Part shown: in pieces, positions 1 through 8,511 of the stretch | How positions within the stretch are numbered: position 1 is the stretch's first letter | Layout: each line of letters starts with the position of its first letter | Source of the DNA: Candidatus Omnitrophota bacterium | Lineage (GTDB): Bacteria > Omnitrophota > Gorgyraeia > Zapsychrales > Fredricksoniimonadaceae | NCBI GenBank assembly: GCA_903959815.1 | Contig: CAJBYM010000002.1 | Coordinates: 1-53,966, forward strand | Length of the DNA stretch: 53,966 bases | Direction: 5' to 3' | Notes under the pieces: model-generated | The model's database searches: none | Told to the model about the DNA's origin: nothing | Seen by the model: the letters and a program-made list of their open reading frames with translations, nothing else | Position numbers and translations under genes: made by a program

Positions 1-1029
1 GTCTTTACAGTCATTAATAATAGCACGATCCGCTATGGCCTTTTGAGTGTCAAGAATATCGGGGCCGGCGCGATCGCATCTATTGTTGAAGAACGCTCTA
101 AGGGTGGCCGTTTCACATCGATCTTTGATTTCTGCCGTCGTGTGGATCTGCATGCCTGTAATCGCAAGGCCATGGAATCTTTGATCCGCTGCGGGGCTTT
201 TGACAGTTTTGGTGTGAAGCGTTCTCAGCTGGCCGCGGTGCTTGAGCCGGCGTTAAACGGGGGGACAAGCCGTCAAAAAGATGCAGAGGCCGGACAATTG
301 TCTTTTTTTGCCATGGGAGAGACTTCGGGGGGGTTTTCCGCACAGTCGGAGGCCATGCCTGATATGAAAGAATGGCCGCAGCAACAGCTTTTAGCTTTTG
401 AAAAAGAACTTTTAGGATTTTATCTTAGTGGCCATCCGCTTGATCGTTATATTGTGGAGATCCAGACATTTACCAATGCTACGACATCCAAGATCTCAGG
501 TATGCTGGAGAATCAGGGGTTGGCGATGATCGCCATGATCACAGGAGTGAAATATACGGTTACCAAAAGCCGGGGTGAACGTATGGCCATTCTTACGCTT
601 GAAGATCTTGAGGGCACAACAGAAGCTGTCATGTTCCCTGAAGTGTTCAAGCTGATGGGTTCTCATATCCGTGAAGGCGCTGTGGTGGTTGTTAAGGGTA
701 AGATCCTTTCCCGTAAGGGGAAAGATGGCAAGCCGACCGGGCCGCGCAATATTGTGGTTGATGAGCTGCGCGATATCAATGAGATCTATCAATTGGTTAA
801 ACTGATCAGGATCGATATGACCAAGGTTGGTCCCGACAAGTTGACGGTCATTAAAAAGAAACTGGAACATTTCCCCGGTGATACGCCCGTTCATCTTCAG
901 ATCGATACCCGTAATCATAAAAGTGTTGAGATCAAGGTCGGACGGGAGCTTTATGTAACACCCAGCGAGGTCTTGATGGATGAGATCAAGTTTGTTGTCG
1001 GTGAAAATGGGTTCAGGGTTGTTTTGTAG
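1..1029 (+). CDS. dnaE: DNA polymerase III alpha subunit, C-terminal part (5' end outside window)
   Basis: The frame is open from base 1, so the gene begins upstream; 342 residues are visible. They match the C-terminal third of bacterial DnaE, the replicative polymerase subunit. The first residues read FTVINNSTIRYGLLSVKNIG, the end of the fingers region, followed by the helix-hairpin-helix segment (LIRCGAFDSFG). An OB-fold follows near visible residues 180-240 (ITGVKYTVTKSRGERMAIL then LEGTTEAVMFPEVF). The protein ends with the usual small tail domain that would contact the clamp or tau. No polymerase active-site residues are expected in this part. A TTG at 43 could be misread as a start, but homology runs through it. 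The next gene follows after 36 bases. Confidence 0.95.
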   Translation, partial: VFTVINNSTIRYGLLSVKNIGAGAIASIVEERSKGGRFTSIFDFCRRVDLHACNRKAMESLIRCGAFDSFGVKRSQLAAVLEPALNGGTSRQKDAEAGQLSFFAMGETSGGFSAQSEAMPDMKEWPQQQLLAFEKELLGFYLSGHPLDRYIVEIQTFTNATTSKISGMLENQGLAMIAMITGVKYTVTKSRGERMAILTLEDLEGTTEAVMFPEVFKLMGSHIREGAVVVVKGKILSRKGKDGKPTGPRNIVVDELRDINEIYQLVKLIRIDMTKVGPDKLTVIKKKLEHFPGDTPVHLQIDTRNHKSVEIKVGRELYVTPSEVLMDEIKFVVGENGFRVVL

Positions 1030-1065
1030 GGTGTATAACGGAAGATTTCAAAAATAGGGGGCTGC

Positions 1066-2517
1066 TTGATCTGGGAAGTTCTTTCTTTATTCTTCATGAA
1101 TTTATGTGCCGGACTTGTTTTTATTAATGAGGGGCTGTTTCACTGTGACAGCGTTGCTCTGGCGCGTGCCGTTGAAGTGACATATCAGACCGGTCAGCTG
1201 CAGCCTGCGGTGGCGGGCCGGTATGGCGCTGTTATTATCAATTCCATTTTGTATTTTCCTTTCTTTTTGTTGGGAGACAATGCGGATTTTCTTACCCGAT
1301 TCTCCAGTATCTTGTTTCATTCTCTATCTATCGTTGCCCTTTATTTGTTCATTGTTGAGTTCTTAGGTGACCGTGTCGTGGCTCTTTTTGGCGCCCTATT
1401 ATTTTCTGCGACCCCGCTTTATTTTATGCCCAACACCTATGGGAAAGAACATGGGATGGCCATGTTCTTCTTTTTATTTTCTTTTTATTCTTTATTACGC
1501 GGATGCAGAAAAAATTCCTTGTTTTGGGTCAGTCTTGCGAGCGTTTTTATGGGGATTTCTATTAGTGTGAGAGAATCTATTCTTGTGATGGTTCCCATGT
1601 TTGTGTTGCTTGCTTTTAGTCCGGCTATCACGACGCGTCCTTTTGCGATAACCATTCCCAAAGAAAAACGTGAATTGAAATGGTTGAGTGCTTTATTTTT
1701 GCCATTGTGTTGTGTTTTGGGAACCCTGTTTTTTACATACTTAGGTGATTTGTGTCATAGGACGCTGTTTGTTAGGGATGTCTCAGTGGCGTTTTATTGG
1801 GGATTGTTATCACCTGCTCTTTATCATGCGATGTACGATCTGGAAAATACGCTTGGCGTGTTCGGGGTTGGTTGCTTTGTGATGGGGATGACGGTACTGT
1901 TTTCTAAAGAAAATTTGTTCAAGGTGTTGTTTCTATTTATCTGGTGCATGTTCATTTTGTTTTATGGCAACAACAGATGTTACACTCCCCGGTATTTGGA
2001 TATGATCATGGTTCCTCTGTGGATAGCCGTGGCTTATGGTATTGTTTGGGTCTACCGGCTTAGAAGTGCTGTGGGAATCTTTCTACTTAGTTTGTTTTTG
2101 ACAGGCATGATCCTTTTTATGTATCCCATGCTTGTTTTTAGGCATCATTACAATGGAGAAAAGCGTTTTGCTGCGTATGTTCAAGGTGTTACCGAAAGTA
2201 ATGCGATTATTTTAGGTGCGGATGATAACTCTTTTATTGAATATTATGCCAAAAGAAAAACTTTAGGGATCCCTGTGAATGACTTTAATTCAATGGACGC
2301 TTTTTTGGATGAGGTTAGTGTGTATGTGAGACAAGGGGTTCCTGTTTATTTGATGGGATCGTTACGTATGTACGATGAACAGGGTATTTTTTGGAAAAAA
2401 ATCGCAGAAAGATTAAATTTGTTCCAAGTTGGGAAATTCCTTGCAGAAGATTTTCATAGACCTGAGAGGAAGCTTCAGACGTATTATGAAGGATTGTATC
2501 GGGTTTTTATTAAATGA
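1066..2517 (+). CDS. GT-C type integral membrane glycosyltransferase (PMT/ArnT-like)
   Basis: A 483-residue polytopic membrane protein with roughly ten hydrophobic segments. It resembles bacterial GT-C glycosyltransferases that use polyprenyl-phosphate sugars. Visible features are an acidic residue early in the chain (FINEGLF), the conserved-looking stretch FSATPLYFMPNTYGKEHGM near residues 110-130 and an arginine-rich loop (SISVRESI) near 170. After the last membrane helix comes a soluble domain of about 120 residues, probably periplasmic. The TTG start at 1066 has a G-rich ribosome site at 1055-1061 but short spacing; the in-frame ATG at 1096 is the alternative. Substrate unknown. It could decorate lipid A, glycans or the large secreted proteins encoded downstream; this is inference. 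Confidence 0.7.
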   Translation: MIWEVLSLFFMNLCAGLVFINEGLFHCDSVALARAVEVTYQTGQLQPAVAGRYGAVIINSILYFPFFLLGDNADFLTRFSSILFHSLSIVALYLFIVEFLGDRVVALFGALLFSATPLYFMPNTYGKEHGMAMFFFLFSFYSLLRGCRKNSLFWVSLASVFMGISISVRESILVMVPMFVLLAFSPAITTRPFAITIPKEKRELKWLSALFLPLCCVLGTLFFTYLGDLCHRTLFVRDVSVAFYWGLLSPALYHAMYDLENTLGVFGVGCFVMGMTVLFSKENLFKVLFLFIWCMFILFYGNNRCYTPRYLDMIMVPLWIAVAYGIVWVYRLRSAVGIFLLSLFLTGMILFMYPMLVFRHHYNGEKRFAAYVQGVTESNAIILGADDNSFIEYYAKRKTLGIPVNDFNSMDAFLDEVSVYVRQGVPVYLMGSLRMYDEQGIFWKKIAERLNLFQVGKFLAEDFHRPERKLQTYYEGLYRVFIK

Positions 2518-2577
2518 TATTAAATCTTTAGTTTAAAGGTGTGGGTTTAAAGTGGTTTTTTAGGGGTTTTTTATAAC

Positions 2578-2606
2578 TTGACATCATAAAGCCCTGTTGA
2601 TACTAT
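2578..2606 (+). promoter_or_regulatory. sigma-70 type promoter for HU and the aminoacyl-tRNA synthetase genes
   Basis: TTGACA at 2578-2583, a 17-base spacer, then TACTAT at 2601-2606. The -35 is a perfect consensus and the -10 matches 4 of 6. Transcription would start near 2613, leaving a leader of about 40 bases before the HU gene, whose strong ribosome site GAGGGAGG lies at 2638-2645. Confidence 0.7.
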
Positions 2607-2654
2607 GTTTACAAAAATTAGCTCGTATTTTTCCACAGAGGGAGGCTTCAGATT

Positions 2655-2927
2655 ATGACCAAGAAAGACATTGTTCTTAAGATCACCGATATGACCGGCA
2701 TTAAGCAAGTCGATGTGAAGAAGATCGTTCAGAAAACATTCGATGTTATTGTCGAGAGTCTTAACCGCAACGAGAAGGTTGAGTTGCGTAATTTTGGCGT
2801 TTTCAAAATCAAAGAGCGCCGCGCCCGTTTTGGACGTAATCCGCGGACCGGAGAGAGCGTTCCCGTTCCACCGCGTCGCGTTGTTGTATTTAAACCCGGC
2901 CTTGAGATGAAACAGAAGATCAAATAA
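2655..2927 (+). CDS. HU/IHF family nucleoid-associated DNA-binding protein
   Basis: A 90-residue protein of exactly the usual HU length. The N-terminal helices (MTKKDIVLKITDMTGI) form the dimer base. ELRNFGVFKIKERRARFGRNP is the start of the DNA-binding beta arm, ending in PRRVVVFKPG. HU dimers bend and compact DNA and assist replication and repair. The NP dipeptide and arginines of the arm tip are intact, so it should bind DNA normally. The ATG at 2655 has GAGGGAGG 10 bases upstream and a good promoter at 2578-2606. hisS starts one base after its stop, so the two are co-transcribed. HU and IHF subunits cannot be told apart by reading alone, so no symbol is given. Confidence 0.95.
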   Translation: MTKKDIVLKITDMTGIKQVDVKKIVQKTFDVIVESLNRNEKVELRNFGVFKIKERRARFGRNPRTGESVPVPPRRVVVFKPGLEMKQKIK

Positions 2928-2928
2928 C

Positions 2929-4230
2929 GTGAAAATATCCTCTCCCCGCGGCACAAGCGATATCTTACCCGACCAGATCGCCGCATGGCAGGCCCTCGAG
3001 CAGACAGCCCGAACGCTTTTCAAGACATACGGTTACAGCGAGATCCGTACACCTGTGTTCGAAGACACGGGGCTTTTTAAACGTTCCTTGGGAGAGACCA
3101 CGGAAGTTGTTAACAAACAGCTCCTTGAGGTCAAAAGTCAGCGTGAAGGGGCAGCGGATGATGCTGCGTTCGCACTTCGCCCTGAAGGGACTGCTTCGGT
3201 CGTGCGTGCCTACAATCAATATGATCTTGGCCGCGAAGAATTCTTATCCAAACTTTTTTATATTGCGCCGATGTTTCGCGGTGAGCGTCCTCAAAAAGGA
3301 AGGCTTCGTCAGTTCCATCAGATCGGGGCTGAGGCTATCGGCCGTGGGGCTGATCATCCTTTACTGGATGCCGAGATCATTGCGCTCAGCGTCGAACTTC
3401 TTAAGTCTTTTGGCTTAAGTGACTTTAAGCTCAAGATCAACAGCCTTGGCAGTGCACAAGATAAACAGAAATTTGCGGACTGGCTGCGTGCCGAGCTTAA
3501 GGACAAGATCTCTCATTTGAGCGATACGTGTAAGGACCAGTATGAGCGCAATGTGTTCCGTTTGCTAGATTCCAAGGATGAGGATTGTAAGAAAGTTGTT
3601 CAGGGCTTAAATATTGGTACGCGTCATTTGTCTGATAGCGGGCTAAAATATTTTGAAGAGGTTAAAAAGGGCCTGGATCAATTAGGCGTTGCTTATGAGG
3701 TGTCGTCTCAGCTTGTGCGTGGTCTGGATTATTATACGCATACGGTCTTTGAGATCTCTTATGCCGGCTTGGGGGCCCAGGATGCCTTGGGAGCGGGTGG
3801 CCGGTATAACGGGCTCATTGAACAGCTCGGCGGCGGTGATAGGCGTTTTCCGGAACCTGTCGGAGCGATCGGTTTTGCTTTGGGTATGGAACGGATCCTT
3901 TTGGCGCTTGAAGCGCAGGGCAAGACAGTGGTATCAAAGCCTTCGATCGATGTTTTTGCTGTGGCGGGAAAGCTTGAATTTGAGAAAGATGTCTTTGCTT
4001 TGGTGAATCTTTTGCGTGAGAATGGCATATCCGCAGACATGGATTTCGGCTGTGGCCGTGCCGTGAAGAAGCAGTTTGACCAGGCCAATAAGCTTGGCGC
4101 AAGGTTCGTACTCGTCTTGGGTGAAGAAGAGATGCGGCATGGCACCGTGGGTTTTAAGAACATGTTCACCGGGGATCAGACGGATGTTCCCCGGAATGAA
4201 ATTATTTTAAAAATAAAATCGATGTTGTAG
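2929..4230 (+). CDS. hisS: histidyl-tRNA synthetase
   Basis: A 433-residue class II aminoacyl-tRNA synthetase that charges tRNA-His in the cytoplasm. All landmarks are present: the N-terminal SPRGTSDILPDQ start typical of HisRS; motif 1 near EIRTPVFEDTGLF; motif 2 (FRGERPQKGRLRQFHQIG near residue 115); the histidine-specific signature LVRGLDYYTHTVFE near 263; motif 3 (GAIGFALGMERI near 312). A C-terminal anticodon-binding domain of about 95 residues follows. Length is normal. The start is GTG at 2929, one base after the HU stop, with no strong ribosome site of its own, so translation is probably coupled to HU. Confidence 0.97.
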   Translation: MKISSPRGTSDILPDQIAAWQALEQTARTLFKTYGYSEIRTPVFEDTGLFKRSLGETTEVVNKQLLEVKSQREGAADDAAFALRPEGTASVVRAYNQYDLGREEFLSKLFYIAPMFRGERPQKGRLRQFHQIGAEAIGRGADHPLLDAEIIALSVELLKSFGLSDFKLKINSLGSAQDKQKFADWLRAELKDKISHLSDTCKDQYERNVFRLLDSKDEDCKKVVQGLNIGTRHLSDSGLKYFEEVKKGLDQLGVAYEVSSQLVRGLDYYTHTVFEISYAGLGAQDALGAGGRYNGLIEQLGGGDRRFPEPVGAIGFALGMERILLALEAQGKTVVSKPSIDVFAVAGKLEFEKDVFALVNLLRENGISADMDFGCGRAVKKQFDQANKLGARFVLVLGEEEMRHGTVGFKNMFTGDQTDVPRNEIILKIKSML

Positions 4231-4251
4231 GGGCGGGTCTATGACCCGCCC
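4231..4251. repeat. REP-like perfect hairpin between hisS and aspS
   Basis: A 9-bp perfect inverted repeat, GGGCGGGTC and GACCCGCCC, around the loop TAT, beginning on the base after the hisS stop codon. There is no T-run after it, so it is not a standard intrinsic terminator. A second element of the same design (core GGGGCGGTTC) lies at 17539-17562 before rsmE. Shared core sequence at two intergenic sites suggests a dispersed palindromic repeat family. Confidence 0.7.
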
Positions 4252-4277
4252 GTATGACGTATCAGAAAGGTAATATC

Positions 4278-5678
4278 ATGTTGCGTACGCACACATGTGG
4301 TGAGCTTCGTCCAGCGCATAAAGATCAGGAGGTTGTCCTCACGGGATGGGTTCATCGTCGCCGTGATCATGGCAAACTCATTTTCATTGATATCCGTGAC
4401 CGTTATGGTATCACGCAGGTTGTTTTTGTTCCGTCCGTCGCTAAAATGGCGCATGACAATGCTCAAAAGCTTGGTCCGGAGTTTGTGGTCCGTATTAAAG
4501 GGTCGGTGAGCGTTCGCCCGGATAAGAATGTTAATCCGGATATGCTGACCGGAGGGGTTGAGTTGTTGGCCAAAGAGCTTGAGATCCTTAACGAGAGCAA
4601 GGTTCCTGTTTTTGAGATCGACGGTGATACTGAGGTTACGGAAGAGCTCCGATTGACATATCGCTATCTCGATCTTCGCCGTGATAAGATGCGTGAAACG
4701 CTTGTGATGCGCGCCAAACTTGCGGCGGCGGTCAGAACGTTCCTGAATAGTGAAAATTTCCTTGAGGTTGAAACACCTGTTCTGACCAAATCAACACCTG
4801 AAGGCGCACGTGATTTTCTCGTTCCTTCAAGGCTCAATCTGGGACAGTTTTATGCTTTACCGCAGTCGCCTCAGCTTTTCAAACAGCTTTTGATGGTTTC
4901 CGGCATGGACCGTTATTATCAGATTGTCAAATGTTTCCGGGATGAGGATCTGCGTGCGGACCGTCAACCTGAGTTTACTCAGATCGATATGGAAATGTCC
5001 TTTGTCGACGAGGAAGATGTTTACGCTGTGACTGAGCGCATGTACCAGAAGATCTTTAAGGATGTGAAGGGCATTGATTTGCCTATTCCGTTCCCGCGCA
5101 TGACGCATGCCGAGGCTATGGCGAAATATGGTTGTGATAAGCCGGATATCCGTAAAGATAAAACGGATAAAAATGAATTTGCATTCTTATGGGTGACAGA
5201 ATTTCCGCTTTTTAAATGGAACGCTGAAGAGAAGCGTTGGAATAGCGAGCATCATCCGTTCACGTCTGTTCATCCGGATGATGTGGCCATGATGGACTCT
5301 CAGGATCTGTCCAAGATCCGTTCGCGCGCGTATGACCTGGTCTTGAACGGTAATGAGATTGGTTCAGGATCGATCCGTATCCATCGCCGTGAGATCCAGA
5401 AAAGGATCTTTGATATCATTGGTCTTAGCCAGGAAGATATTGAGGGGCGTTTTGGATTCTTGCTGAGGGCCTTTGAGTATGGTGCGCCGCCGCACGCGGG
5501 CGTTGCTTATGGCCTTGACCGTTTGGTTGCGATCCTCACCGGCCTTGATTCGATCAGGGATACGATCGCGTTCCCCAAGACCCAGCGCGGGGCGTGCCCT
5601 TTGTCTGATGCTCCGTCAGTCGTAGAAGCTAAGTCTTTGCAGGATCTTGGGTTGATAACGCTTAAGAAAAAGTCATAG
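4278..5678 (+). CDS. aspS: aspartyl-tRNA synthetase lacking the bacterial GAD insertion
   Basis: A 466-residue class II synthetase that charges tRNA-Asp (and perhaps tRNA-Asn). The N-terminal OB-fold begins MLRTHTCGELR. Motif 1 is near FLEVETPVLTKSTPEGARDF, motif 2 is CFRDEDLRADRQPEFTQID, and motif 3 is GAPPHAGVAYGLDRL near the C-terminus. It is bacterial-type in sequence, but that type is normally about 590 residues, with a GAD domain of roughly 120 residues between motifs 2 and 3. Here YGCDKPDIR is followed within about ten residues by FAFLWVTEFPLF, so that domain is missing without loss of frame. The ATG at 4278 is preceded by AGAAAGG at 4264-4270. An in-frame upstream GTG at 4254 is unlikely because it follows the hairpin directly. 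Confidence 0.95.
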   Translation: MLRTHTCGELRPAHKDQEVVLTGWVHRRRDHGKLIFIDIRDRYGITQVVFVPSVAKMAHDNAQKLGPEFVVRIKGSVSVRPDKNVNPDMLTGGVELLAKELEILNESKVPVFEIDGDTEVTEELRLTYRYLDLRRDKMRETLVMRAKLAAAVRTFLNSENFLEVETPVLTKSTPEGARDFLVPSRLNLGQFYALPQSPQLFKQLLMVSGMDRYYQIVKCFRDEDLRADRQPEFTQIDMEMSFVDEEDVYAVTERMYQKIFKDVKGIDLPIPFPRMTHAEAMAKYGCDKPDIRKDKTDKNEFAFLWVTEFPLFKWNAEEKRWNSEHHPFTSVHPDDVAMMDSQDLSKIRSRAYDLVLNGNEIGSGSIRIHRREIQKRIFDIIGLSQEDIEGRFGFLLRAFEYGAPPHAGVAYGLDRLVAILTGLDSIRDTIAFPKTQRGACPLSDAPSVVEAKSLQDLGLITLKKKS

Positions 5679-5687
5679 GAGGCAGTT

Positions 5688-6200
5688 ATGATGAAGAAAA
5701 CACTTCCCTTTGTTTTAAGTTGTGCGGCTGTTATGCTTTTGTCCGGTTGTTATACGGCAAGGACCTATGTGGTTAATAAAGAACGCGTGGATCAAGACAT
5801 TCCTGGACAAACCAACAATGCCCCGGCGAAGACCCGGAAGGTTGTTGTGCTTGAGGTGATCGAGAAAGATAAGGCGCATCCTGCTTTGGCTGGCGATAAA
5901 GTTGGCACGGCATCTGCGTCCGCATCGGCATCGACGTCTCAAGAGGGCAGTTTTACCTTGCCGCAAAGCAGTCCGGCGGTTGAAAAAGCAAGCGTGGTTG
6001 TCCCTGAACCACAGAATTATGTGGTTGAGAAAGATGACACCTTGCAGAAGATCTCGAAGAAAGTTTATGGTTCTTACAGCAAATGGACCAAGATCTATGA
6101 TGCCAATCGTGATGTCATCAAGGATCCTAATTTCTTGAAGTTTGGTGTTACGCTCAAGATCCCTGCGTTGGAAACACAGACGACAACAGAGAATAAATAA
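5688..6200 (+). CDS. LysM-domain lipoprotein
   Basis: A 170-residue predicted lipoprotein. The N-terminus has basic residues, a hydrophobic core and the lipobox LLSGC, so it should be cleaved before Cys21 and lipidated. The middle is low-complexity and rich in Ala, Ser and Val, like a flexible linker. A LysM motif fills residues about 109-158 (YVVEKDDTLQKISKKVYGS and LKFGVTLKIPAL), suggesting peptidoglycan binding. An exact AGGAGG at 5677-5682 overlaps the aspS stop codon; ATG at 5688 or the adjacent ATG at 5691 could start translation, and spacing slightly favours 5691. It probably anchors an envelope to the cell wall; exact function unknown. Confidence 0.85.
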   Translation: MMKKTLPFVLSCAAVMLLSGCYTARTYVVNKERVDQDIPGQTNNAPAKTRKVVVLEVIEKDKAHPALAGDKVGTASASASASTSQEGSFTLPQSSPAVEKASVVVPEPQNYVVEKDDTLQKISKKVYGSYSKWTKIYDANRDVIKDPNFLKFGVTLKIPALETQTTTENK

Positions 6201-6215
6201 CGGAGACAATCCCTC

Positions 6216-7163
6216 ATGATCATGAACCTTAAGTTTGACGACAATCGTGATATCCAGCAGCTTTTTGGCAAGTATGACGAGAATCTGAAGACCATTGAAA
6301 AAGAATTTGGTGTCCGTATTTACCGCACGCACGAAGGGCTTCGCGTTGATGGTGTGGATGACAAGGTCAGTCAGGTCGGTGAACTTTTTAATTATCTTTT
6401 GGGGATCGTTAAAAGCGGGCGTGCGGTCAAGAAACGTGATATTCAGTATGCCAATCGGGTCGCGGAACAGGAAAAGGAAGACGGCCTTAAACGTTTGTCC
6501 AAAGAAAAGATCGAGCTTCCGATCAAGGGCGGTCTTATTACGCCCAAGACCAAAGGGCAAATCGAATATGTCGAAGCTATTAAGAAATACGATATTGTTT
6601 TTGGGATCGGTCCGGCGGGTACAGGAAAGACATACCTGGCCATGGCGATGGCCGTTAATGCGCTCAAGAAAGGGCTGGTGCGTCGTATCATTTTGACGCG
6701 ACCGGCTGTTGAGGCAGGCGAAAATCTGGGTTTCTTGCCCGGCGAGCTTGAGCAGAAGGTCATGCCGTATTTGCGGCCTCTTTATGATGCGCTTTATGAA
6801 ATGTTGGAGCCGGATAAAGTTGAACAATATTCCGAGCAGGGGATCATTGAAGTGGCGCCGTTGGCCTATATGCGCGGCCGCACGTTCAACGAGGCGTTCG
6901 TTATTCTTGATGAGGCGCAAAATTCGACGCCGGAGCAGATGAAAATGTTCTTAACGCGTCTTGGATTTGACTCGAAGACGATCATTACGGGTGATGTGAC
7001 CCAGAGCGACCTTCCGGAAGGCCAGCTCATTGGTCTTATTGAGGCGGAGAAAGTGCTGAGGAATGTGGATGAGATCAAGTTTGTGCATTTGACGGGAGAA
7101 GATACTGTCCGTCATGAGCTCGTTCAGAAGATCATTGAGGCGTATGATAAATATCATAAATAA
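6216..7163 (+). CDS. phoH: PhoH-like ATPase (YbeZ type)
   Basis: A 315-residue PhoH-family P-loop ATPase, close to the family's usual length. Walker A is GPAGTGKT at residues 132-139, and the Walker B-like motif VILDEAQN is near residue 228. TRPAVEAGENLGFLPG near 165 and ITGDVTQSDLP near 265 are strongly typical of the family. The N-terminal 100 residues resemble the KH-like RNA-binding region of PhoH/YbeZ proteins. The family is linked to RNA metabolism and, through YbeY, to 16S rRNA processing. That fits the ybeY gene two genes downstream. The ATG at 6216 has GGAG at 6202-6205. Confidence 0.95.
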   Translation: MIMNLKFDDNRDIQQLFGKYDENLKTIEKEFGVRIYRTHEGLRVDGVDDKVSQVGELFNYLLGIVKSGRAVKKRDIQYANRVAEQEKEDGLKRLSKEKIELPIKGGLITPKTKGQIEYVEAIKKYDIVFGIGPAGTGKTYLAMAMAVNALKKGLVRRIILTRPAVEAGENLGFLPGELEQKVMPYLRPLYDALYEMLEPDKVEQYSEQGIIEVAPLAYMRGRTFNEAFVILDEAQNSTPEQMKMFLTRLGFDSKTIITGDVTQSDLPEGQLIGLIEAEKVLRNVDEIKFVHLTGEDTVRHELVQKIIEAYDKYHK

Positions 7164-8511
7164 GAAAAAAGACAGCATCATCAAGGCGGCTGTGATCTTC
7201 ACGATCCTTTTGGGCTATTGTGTGGTAGCCGGATTTTCTTTGATCATTCCGCTCTTGTTGGTATTTTATGGATGTCATCTCGCGCTCTTTAAGAAGATCG
7301 ATGCCCGTCGTTTTCTTCATCTTGGATTTCTTCTGGTTCTGATCGTGGCGCTGGGTCATGCCATGACAGAATATTGGAAGTTCTCACCGTATGTCGTGCC
7401 TGTCGCGAGTGTGGCGATGCTGGCTATGCTGCTTTTCAATGATTTTCAGTTGGCTTTTTCCATGTCGTTCATGTCTTCGGCGATCTTGAGTTTGGCCGTT
7501 GGGATGCCGCTGGATTATTGCATCATCGTGTTTATCGGCGGGCTAACCGGTGCTTACATCATCCGTGATGCGCGTACGCGAGGCAAGGTGCTTTTCGCAG
7601 GGTTGTTGGCGGGTATGGTGCAGGCATTCGGATATTTTTTGGTCCATCCCGTATTCTCAAAAGAGCTTTTCTTGGATGGGCTGGAACCTTTCTTTGCCAA
7701 TGGACTTCTTTCGGCTGCCATTGTATTGGCGACGCTCAAGATCTTTGAGAGTTTGTTCGGAGAGTTGACCAATTTTAGTCTTTTGGAACTTTCAGATTCG
7801 CTGACCCAGCCGCTTTTGAAACGACTCGCGTTTGAAGCGCCAGGAACTTATCATCATAGCCTGGTTTTGAGCAATCTTGCCGGAGCGGCAGCGGATGCGA
7901 TCGATGCCAATACACTTTTGGTGCGTGTCGGATCTTATTATCATGACATCGGGAAATTGGTGAAGCCTGAATATTTTACCGAGAATCAGATGATGGCGGA
8001 TAATAAGCATGATGAGCTTGAGCCCTCGATGAGTCGTCTGGTCATCCTCAATCACATTAAAGAGGGCGTTGAAATCGCCCGTAAGCATAAACTGAGCCCC
8101 AAGCTGATCGATTTTATCCAGCAACATCATGGCACGAGCCTGATCTATTATTTTTATCAGAAAGCCCTGACGGGCGATGATGCTGAATCTGTGAGTGAAG
8201 AGAATTACCGTTATCCAGGCCCCAAGCCGCAGACCAAGGAGACGGCGATCGTTATGTTGGCGGATTCTGTTGAAGGTGCGACGCGTGCCCTGGATGAGCA
8301 TACGCCTACCAGGATCAGTGATATGGTCCGCAAGGTCATCAATAATAAGTTCATTGATGGACAGTTGGATGAATGTACGCTGACGCTGCGCGAGATTGAA
8401 ACGATCTCCGGTGTGTTTTCGCGTGAACTTTCCGCCATGTATCATGTGCGTGTGAAATATCCCAATGCCAAAAAGTCAAACGGACATAACGGCGAAGAAG
8501 AGCGGTCTTAA
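7144..8511 (+). CDS. 7TM-HD protein, PgpH-like c-di-AMP phosphodiesterase without extracellular domain
   Basis: A 455-residue membrane protein. About seven hydrophobic segments fill residues 15-215, followed by a cytoplasmic HD phosphohydrolase domain. Catalytic features are APGTYHHSLVLSNLAG (His237-His238) and YYHDIGKLVKPEYF (His267-Asp268), as in PgpH/YqfF enzymes that hydrolyse cyclic di-AMP. Typical PgpH proteins are about 700 residues with a large extracellular domain after the first membrane helix. Here the chain runs straight into the membrane block, so that domain is absent. The ATG at 7144 lies inside phoH (20-base overlap) with GAGG at 7137-7140. The next gene also overlaps, implying tight coupling in the conserved phoH-pgpH-ybeY order. 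Confidence 0.88.
   Translation: MINIINKKKDSIIKAAVIFTILLGYCVVAGFSLIIPLLLVFYGCHLALFKKIDARRFLHLGFLLVLIVALGHAMTEYWKFSPYVVPVASVAMLAMLLFNDFQLAFSMSFMSSAILSLAVGMPLDYCIIVFIGGLTGAYIIRDARTRGKVLFAGLLAGMVQAFGYFLVHPVFSKELFLDGLEPFFANGLLSAAIVLATLKIFESLFGELTNFSLLELSDSLTQPLLKRLAFEAPGTYHHSLVLSNLAGAAADAIDANTLLVRVGSYYHDIGKLVKPEYFTENQMMADNKHDELEPSMSRLVILNHIKEGVEIARKHKLSPKLIDFIQQHHGTSLIYYFYQKALTGDDAESVSEENYRYPGPKPQTKETAIVMLADSVEGATRALDEHTPTRISDMVRKVINNKFIDGQLDECTLTLREIETISGVFSRELSAMYHVRVKYPNAKKSNGHNGEEERS

Noticed and set aside
5715-6920. 401-codon open frame on the minus strand opposite the LysM lipoprotein and phoH
   Set aside because: The + strand encodes well-conserved proteins in good reading frames with ribosome sites; the antisense translation lacks domain features.
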